From the NCBI GenBank assembly GCA_946807835.1, contig OX327696.1, forward strand, positions 446,501 to 510,500: a stretch of DNA of 64,000 nucleotides, read 5' to 3'. Shown in pieces: positions 57,801-64,000 of the stretch; positions within the stretch are counted from its first letter, which is position 1; the number at the start of each line of letters is the position of its first letter. The position numbers and the translations under genes were made by a program. The stretch comes from Ailanthus altissimus (taxonomy: Eukaryota > Streptophyta > Magnoliopsida > Sapindales > Simaroubaceae). The notes beneath the pieces were generated by a model that made no database searches, was not told the DNA's origin, and saw only the letters and a list, made by a program, of their open reading frames with translations.

Positions 57801-57870
57801 TGACTCTCCACTTTAGTATTTATCTCAATTCTTGTCTAAGCAAGATTGTTAAATCACTAATATTTCAACA
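54844..57870 (-). mobile_element. Non-autonomous LTR element (LARD-like)
   Basis: The LTRs are about 54844-55758 (left) and 56855-57870 (right, TGTTGTGG...TTTCAACA). The primer site is at 56840-56851. The 1.1-kb interior (55759-56839) has no recognisable gag or pol, only short frames. The LTR pair aligns well from ATAAAGATAAAGAAAA to the end, including the CCTCTTAGTATCTCC repeats. The left border is uncertain and no matching target duplication was found. Such elements move only with help from another element's enzymes. Confidence 0.75.
56840..56851 (-). other. Primer-binding site of the LARD-like element
   Basis: The minus strand reads TGGTATCAGAGC, a perfect tRNA-Met primer match three bases from the LTR. 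Confidence 0.9.
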
Positions 57871-58734
57871 GAAGTCATCCTTGTTAAACTGTTGCTTAGA
57901 GATATCGATCAATAAGTTTGGTATGAGGGGAAAAACATTGAAATTGTAAATACCTGATATATAATTATAGATGCTTTAGCTAATTTTTTTTAACCTTCTT
58001 GGAAGTTTCATCTCTTTTTTTAGTTCTACGAAAGCATCTTTTTTTCCTTCTTTTTTTTCTTCTTAAGTTCAATTTTAAAATAAGCCAATGATTTTCATCC
58101 AAGATACCTTCAGCGGTAGTAACTTTCAATATTCTATATCCATCGATTGAATCATAATTGTATGAAAAGTATAACAATTTTTTTTTAAAGAAAGAAGATA
58201 ATTTTAATATTTTTACAGCCTTAATCATTTTACCAAAGTTGGTTATAATTATTTATGATTAATTTAAAGAAAGTCTAAGTACTTTTGGTACCCTACACTT
58301 TCTCCAATAAATTATTTCTATCTCAATAATAAGTCATCTATTACTTGTTAAGTAGTTGTTTACTTTCTATTTTTTTATTGATATGATAACTATATAGTAA
58401 CAATTAAAAGTAGACAAGTCAGATACCACATTAATTGGAACACAATTTTATATTTCAACTATATAAGCATAGTATTACCTACAGCTTAATTGTATTTTTA
58501 TAAGAATTCAACACAATTGTTTTGTTGTAAGTGTTTTGTTTTGAAACGCAAATACACCTAATTATCTTGTTATAAGTGTTTTGTTTTGAAATGCAAATAC
58601 ACCAAGTGAAAAAAAAAAAGTGTTTTGTTTAAGTAGAAGGAATTCATATATGGAAAAAAAATGAGTTAGATAAGTTAAGAATAAAAAAAATAAACTAAAT
58701 GACAAATTAAGGGGTGAGAGATTATTTGGCGTAA
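57871..58734. other. Unassigned DNA
   Basis: This includes a minus-strand open frame (57980-58228) with a Lys/Arg-rich tail and no known motif, and a GT donor-like site near 57951. It might be a remnant of an upstream TNL exon, but I cannot show that. The rest is AT-rich. Confidence 0.35.
58522..58611. repeat. Two tandem copies of a 45-bp unit
   Basis: TTGT.(A/G)TAAGTGTTTTGTTTTGAAA.GCAAATACACC occurs at 58522 and 58567. Non-coding. Confidence 0.8.
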
Positions 58735-61700
58735 CATTCTTTGGGGAAGAGAGATTCTTTCAAGCGATGTGGATTATTCAAGAATTAAAGTCGATTTGCT
58801 TTATAAAAGGAAGATCTATGGGGTTTAGATGAAGAATAAGTAATGGGAAGAATGATTCAGTGTATTATAAGCAATGGTTACCTATGTTGTGGGCGGAGGA
58901 TCTAAGGCAAGTGGGTGTATGTATGTGCAATTGTGTATATTACCTAATGCAGCGAAAATGTATAAATTTTGTAATAAACATAATAAATACAATATATTAA
59001 TCATATTAATATATTTATAGAATAGAGAACTCACCAAAACGTGTAACGTTATATATGTATTTTTTTTGGAGTCCGCATGGAGACCAACTCGTGTGCAGTT
59101 CTAGTCACTAACACGGTGGGCTTGGTGAGCTAGAACAGTAACTCTATATTTAGCCTGGGATTAACTCTTAATCCCTAAAATGGTCGGGAGTGTATTTTTA
59201 TCATTTTCTCCAAAAGAATAAAAAAATTAAGAGTTTGAAGCAATTCATAATTGCTCTAATTAGAAGCAGAAGAAAAAATAAAGCAATTTCGTTTTTCCTT
59301 TCCTTTCTTTTTTCTTCTTCTTCTCTTCTTCCTTTCTCCTCCATTTCTTTCTCTTTTCTCTCCTAACTAATTTGGCCAAATTCTCTTCATCTTTCTCCCT
59401 TTCTTTCTTTATATATAATATAATATAATATAATATAATATATAATAATATATTATATAATATAAAAAGAAAGATATTTGATTATTTAACTATTAAATAA
59501 TTAAATTGAGAAATTATCATTTTGCCCCTCATAAATAGTTATCAAGTTCACCCCCTAGTGGGTCCTACTAAATTTCACACTTTGGAAATTTCAATTAAAG
59601 GTTCACAATATGCTACCTGTCCTAATACAATTAGTAAATAATAATTATTAACTTATTATTGTATTTAACACTTAAATACATACACGCACGCATTCTCGTG
59701 ATAATGCTAAATATTACTGAATTAAACAATTTAATTCGGCACGCTGCTCCAGTGCACAACGAATACACTCTATATCGCGAGACTCCCTAGGTCCTATGCC
59801 TGATTCATCAAATAGAACTATTCCATGAGTTAGTGAGCAATGCCCCACGCATACGTTACGAATATACAAATCAGGGCGTTGAACCATGCAAGCTGAGGAT
59901 ACAATGTATACATATAGTCCTTCCGTCATGATATCTTGGATGTGCAGGGATATAGATTATCACCGTCAAATTCCCATGTGCTCATCCTATCTCCAGACTT
60001 GTATCTCACTGAATAATATGCACAAACTCCTTCGCCATATTATTCTACCCTAGCAGAACTCTTTCCCGGAATGATTGCTTGTGACCACAAGACTTTCTAC
60101 GATACAGTCTCGAAGCATCTGGATATCAAACTCCATATGGGAGCTGACGGATCCCATATCTGTACACACTGGACTCTATAAACATCAGACTATACCCAGT
60201 GACACCCAACGGTCACACCATGAAAGGTTTGTGACATGCATAGAGCCAAAGTATGGTGGATCACTTACAAGCCCATTGTGGCACTCAGGTCAAAAGACTA
60301 CGTATACTACTCAATTCGAAAGGACCCTCCTTTGACGGCTTACATTAAATGTCTATCAAAGGCCTTCATGAGTCAGTCTCATATCCAGTCCTAACTGGGT
60401 ACCCATATATCAATACGAGCTCTAAGCTCACAATCGGTCAGGAACGACCATCTATATCCGATAGGTACGACATATGCTAATATATATATAAATGTATCCA
60501 TCGATAGACCCGCATTGAAAGGAATAGATTAGGGACTATTATTCGAGAACATACTTGTGCAACTTGCATTTTCTGACACCCGATTACAACTCTTACAACT
60601 ATACAGTTGCTAGTATATTCCCAGGTCTATGTCTCATTACAAATAAGGCTCTAACTTTTGGATCTGCTGAGTATTATAACCAGTTAACACTTAACTGTGC
60701 TAACATCTAGCAATTATATATCTCAAGATGGCTAACTATGAGCCCTTATCTAAACCCTTTAAATCTAATTCGAACTCCTTCAGATCTACAATGTCTGCAA
60801 CGTTACATGCATAATACTATATAAATAAGTATTGGCGATTTAATAAAAATGTACACTTGTATAAATACATAAGTATATGTACATTCAGGATGGCACGTAA
60901 GCACCAACCCTAACAATCTAGACTGATGTCCTTTAAACCTTTGTTTTCGCATAAGTTGACTGAGTACACGATAGTTTTGTGAGCTCATTTCCACTTTAGA
61001 AGTGTGGAATATTGATGTGATTCGTAGGGGCTTCTCTTTAGAAGAACAACAAGCTATCTTAAGTATTCCCCTCCTACGAAATAAAATCAATTAGGAGAAT
61101 AGTATTATGTTGCATTATAATTGCTGGGGTAGATTCACAATAAAGAGTGGTTATTGGCTGGCATGTCAAGATATTGGAGTGGCTAGTAGTTTTGGGAGGT
61201 CGGCAGTTCATAATTGGTAGAAGTGGTGTTGCAAATTAAAAGTACTGCCTAAAGTTAAGAACTTCCTTTAGAAGTAGCTCATAATTGGATCCTAACAAAT
61301 GTTAACTTGGTGCATCACTATATTCCAACAGATGGGTCTTGCCCAAAATGTGAAGAAGGTGTCAAAAATATAATTCATGCATTTTTCTTGTATCCTTCTT
61401 TAAAAGAGGTACACGAGTGGTACAGTTTTATGATTGATATTAGATGTTGTCATAAAACAACCTTGTGTGACTTTCTCATTTCTTGTATGGACCATCTTAA
61501 TGATGATGACTTTGATTTCCTCTGTGCTTTGTTATGGCGTATCTGGTATGTTAGAAACTAGTGGACTAATGGTAAGAGGATAATAGATGTTGAGGCAATG
61601 TGTTGTTGGGTTAGGAATTATTTGGAGGATTTTCATATGAGTCAGAAATAGACATACTCACCCAAAGCAACTATAAGGCATCGTTGGATGCCGCCACCTA

Positions 61701-62165
61701 TTGGCTGTATAAAGATTAATTTTGACATAGCAAAAGATACTTTTCATGGTGTCACAGGTTTTGGTTTTGTGGTTCATGAACATATGGGGTTGTGGTGTTA
61801 TCTAGAATTGCAAAGTATGTTGGCGTGTTCTCTATTCTAATTGCTGAAGCAATAGCTATTCTTAAAGGTTCGGCGGCTCTTTAGGATTTAAATCTTAATT
61901 TGATTATGATTGAATTGGATACAGAATAGGTAGTGAAGGATGTCTACTACTTTTGCCTTATTCTGAATTAGGTTATGTGTTTAAAGAGATTTGTGAGTAT
62001 CTTAATTCCTTTACTTTTTATAAGGTGTCATTTGCTCATAGAGAAGCAAATGTAGTAACTCATAATTTAGTTTAGTTCTAAGTTAGCTTACACTTGGAGG
62101 AATTCTATTCCAAAGAAGTTTAAACATTTTGTTATTGAGAATTCTTGGTCATGTAATTGAGTTTT
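58735..62165 (+). pseudogene. LINE (non-LTR retrotransposon) ORF2 3' part, split by an LTR
   Basis: The reverse-transcriptase-proximal segment at 58800-58904 reads RISNGKNDSVYYKQWLPML, the conserved block after RT in plant L1-type LINEs. A solo LTR interrupts at 58905-60915, then ORF2 continues: EVWNIDVIRRGFSLEEQQAI (60995-61055), FTIKSGYWLACQD (61126-61165), and the zf-RVT zinc-binding region in the open frame 61307-61561 (GSCPKCEEGVKNIIHAF, WRIWYVRN). An RNase H-like tail (PPPIGCIKINFDIA, SFAHREANVVTHNLV) runs to about 62080. Stops and frameshifts throughout; dead copy. No 5' part in the window. Confidence 0.85.
58905..60915 (-). mobile_element. Solo LTR copy B (about 2.0 kb), inverted relative to copy A
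   Basis: The right end reads GGCACGTAAGCACCAACC then CTAACA; the left end is near GTGGGTGTATGTATGTG. Both match copy A (14192-16356) in reverse orientation. ATCTA at 58900-58904 and 60916-60920 is the likely target duplication within the LINE. The left terminal TG is not conserved (AGGCAAG follows the duplication), so that border is less certain. An (AATAT)n-type run lies at 59410-59450. Confidence 0.78.
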
Positions 62166-62384
62166 TGATAAATGAAAGTTGCTTTTAAAAAAAGGTTTTT
62201 TTTAGATTCTTTTTGTAAACCCTTATAGAAGAAAGAAAATTTTTTTAAAATAAACAAAAATAAGGATACTTAGGTAGCCTTTTTTTTATTGGTTGAATTT
62301 TAAATAAAGCTTAATAGAGTTGAATGAATTTGAATAATTTATCTATTTTTTAGCTTAATATCTTTTTTTAAGGTCACTTTGTTT

Positions 62385-62720
62385 TAGAGAATAAGTGAAC
62401 TTCATTAAAGACTAAAGGAAAGGGAATTTTCCCTCCAAGTTTTAACATCCAAGTGATTAAAAGCACTATTGGCTAACTGGTAAGCCAATAAATTACAAAT
62501 TCTATGAATGAATCTAATTCTAGACAAGCCAAGTCCTTGCCTTAACATATTGACTTCCTCTACCACCAATAGACTTCCTCTGAGGATTTAATCTCTCAAT
62601 TTATCAAGCTTACAACATTTTTTGCACCACTTTCAATAATGGTAGGAATGTTCTTTATTTCTGTAGCCACTTCCTGTACCTTACACTACTCAAGCAAAGC
62701 TTTAGTCTCGCTTAGGGTGA
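62385..62720 (-). pseudogene. RNase H-like tail of a second LINE
   Basis: The minus strand carries FIHRICNLLANQLANSAF followed by DVKTW. This resembles the C-terminus of the plant RVT_3/RNase H domain found at the end of LINE ORF2 and in related host sequences. Only the end is visible; frames change. Confidence 0.5.
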
Positions 62721-62749
62721 TTAAAACAACTCACCCGCAGTTTTTTATA

Positions 62750-64000
62750 TAAACTTTAGGGCAAGTCTTGACCGTTATCTTATGGACAATTCAACAATGC
62801 TCACGATACTAAGAATTCTACTGAAATTTTGATAGAGTTTCCCCTATTTTATAGACAATCCTAAACGTGCAATTTAAAGAATAATACTTCTATAAACACA
62901 AAACTATCAACCAAACTTTCAAACTTCTCATATCTCATCCAAAATTCACCACATCAACATCATTAAAAATTAATACACTTATAACTCATACGTTAAAATA
63001 TTCTTAATATCTAAGATAGAGTTATTAAGCTCATGGCATCAAAAGCCCCAAAAAAATATAAATACTATAATACAAATTCATAATCTATATGATAAATTCT
63101 TATAGACTCAAACGAAAAAAAGAGAGTCCATATATCCTATATAGCTCACAAAAATATATAAAAGCACCACCACGTGACCCACCCTAACTAGTCACTGAGC
63201 TAAGGACGCCTACTGTCTCCGGAGATGGAAAAAAGTAAATGAGGGGTGAGTTTTTACGAAACTTAGTGAGTGGAATAATTTTAAAATAAAATGAAAGAAA
63301 ATAGAAATGATAATAATAACAATAATACTAATAAACCTTTAAACCATAAACATCAATCTTAACATAAATAATGTAAATAATTTAAAAGTATCATAAGAAT
63401 AATCAAATCTCATTTTAATCATGCTACAAATGAAAGTTCTACAAGATATAATATAATATTATAAATGATTAAGTCTTTAAAATATTACACTAAACTAGTA
63501 TCTAGGGGGGAATCTCGTCATACCCGAAATATCCCTCGGGCAGAAAATTGGACGTACTTATCTATATATCATCTCAAATTCTCGTCTTACGCATGCGCAG
63601 AGCAAACTGGCTCCCAAAGAGCAAAAACACCCATGCACACGGCCTAAAGCCTATGTATGTGTATAGACGGACCTCAAATGCCTGAATCTCATATCTCTAA
63701 CTAATGGGAGAGGGTACTGCTTAGTGGTTTGAAAACTACTTTTATTTTAATAATTATAAACTCATTGATCTCATCTCAAGCTTTATACTTAAACAATAAA
63801 TCATTTAAACATATTTCTATTAATATAAACAATCTATAACATTACTTACAAATGTTCGGAGAGTCAAATTATAATATAAATGCATTTTTCATAAAGTACA
63901 ATAAATACTTAATTTAAATATATCCAAGAATTTAAATTAATAAAATAAAATAAATAATTTAACTAAAAATTAAATACTCAATATGTTTCATAGACTTAAT
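62750..64000 (-). repeat. Possible gypsy (Tekay/Del-like) LTR running off the right edge
   Basis: GAGGGGTGAGTTTTTACGAAAC then TTAGTGAGTGGAATAA (63241-63277) and GAAATTTTGATAGAGTTTCCCC (62824-62844) parallel blocks in the same order in the LTRs at 26452 and 34757. No terminal sequence or target duplication can be fixed. No coding sequence recognised in the stretch. Confidence 0.4.

Noticed and set aside
57980..58228. Minus-strand 82-residue frame considered as a TNL TIR exon remnant
   Set aside because: No TIR motif; Lys/Arg-rich tail comes from a poly-pyrimidine tract.

Overview
This window looks like nuclear DNA from a flowering plant, probably a woody rosid eudicot (Citrus-like by the style of its resistance genes; that is inference). 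It is AT-rich. It contains plant LTR retrotransposons of both superfamilies, a plant LINE, MITE-type elements, and remains of three plant gene families: a RALF-like peptide gene, a CC-type NBS-LRR (CNL) gene and a TIR-type NBS-LRR (TNL) gene. I see no intact protein-coding gene. Every long coding stretch is retroelement debris or a broken host gene.

Layout. 1-4862: a Ty1/copia element (+), entering from the left edge, inserted in the coding sequence of a RALF-like gene whose first ~37 codons survive at 4863-4975 (-). 4976-7876: RALF upstream sequence and unassigned DNA. 7882-9584, 9672-12372 and 14192-16356: three solo LTRs, each TG...CA with a perfect 5-bp target duplication. 16465-22318: a pile of antisense copia fragments ending in a Tat-like gypsy RNase H piece. 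22319-24946 and 41480-42628 (+): one CNL pseudogene split by a 16.5-kb nest. In that nest a copia (24947-41479) sits in the CNL, an 11.1-kb chromodomain gypsy (26452-37548) sits in the copia reverse transcriptase, and a solo LTR (27386-28758) sits in one gypsy LTR. 42629-47524: AT-rich spacer with a 193-bp hAT-like MITE, a 1.77-kb long-inverted-repeat element and another MITE. 47525-53849 (-): a TNL pseudogene, tail-to-tail with the CNL, whose last exon is split by an internally deleted copia (47853-50067). 54142-57870: a solo LTR and a non-coding LTR element in the intron upstream of the TNL NB-ARC exon. 58735-62165 (+): the 3' part of a LINE, interrupted by a solo LTR (58905-60915). 62385-64000: another RNase H fragment and a gypsy-LTR-like stretch leaving the right edge.

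The host story is a small NBS-LRR cluster (CNL and TNL, convergent) degraded by stop codons, frameshifts, tandem duplications and nested insertions. The retroelement boundaries are unusually readable: seven insertions have exact 5-bp target duplications, and others have altered or probable ones, so the order of insertion can be reconstructed. I found no complete new biological system. The most notable items are the RALF disruption, the nested CNL, the filler-DNA scar in the TNL, the long foldback element, the hairpin-dense copia U3 and a GC-rich motif shared by several LTR families.
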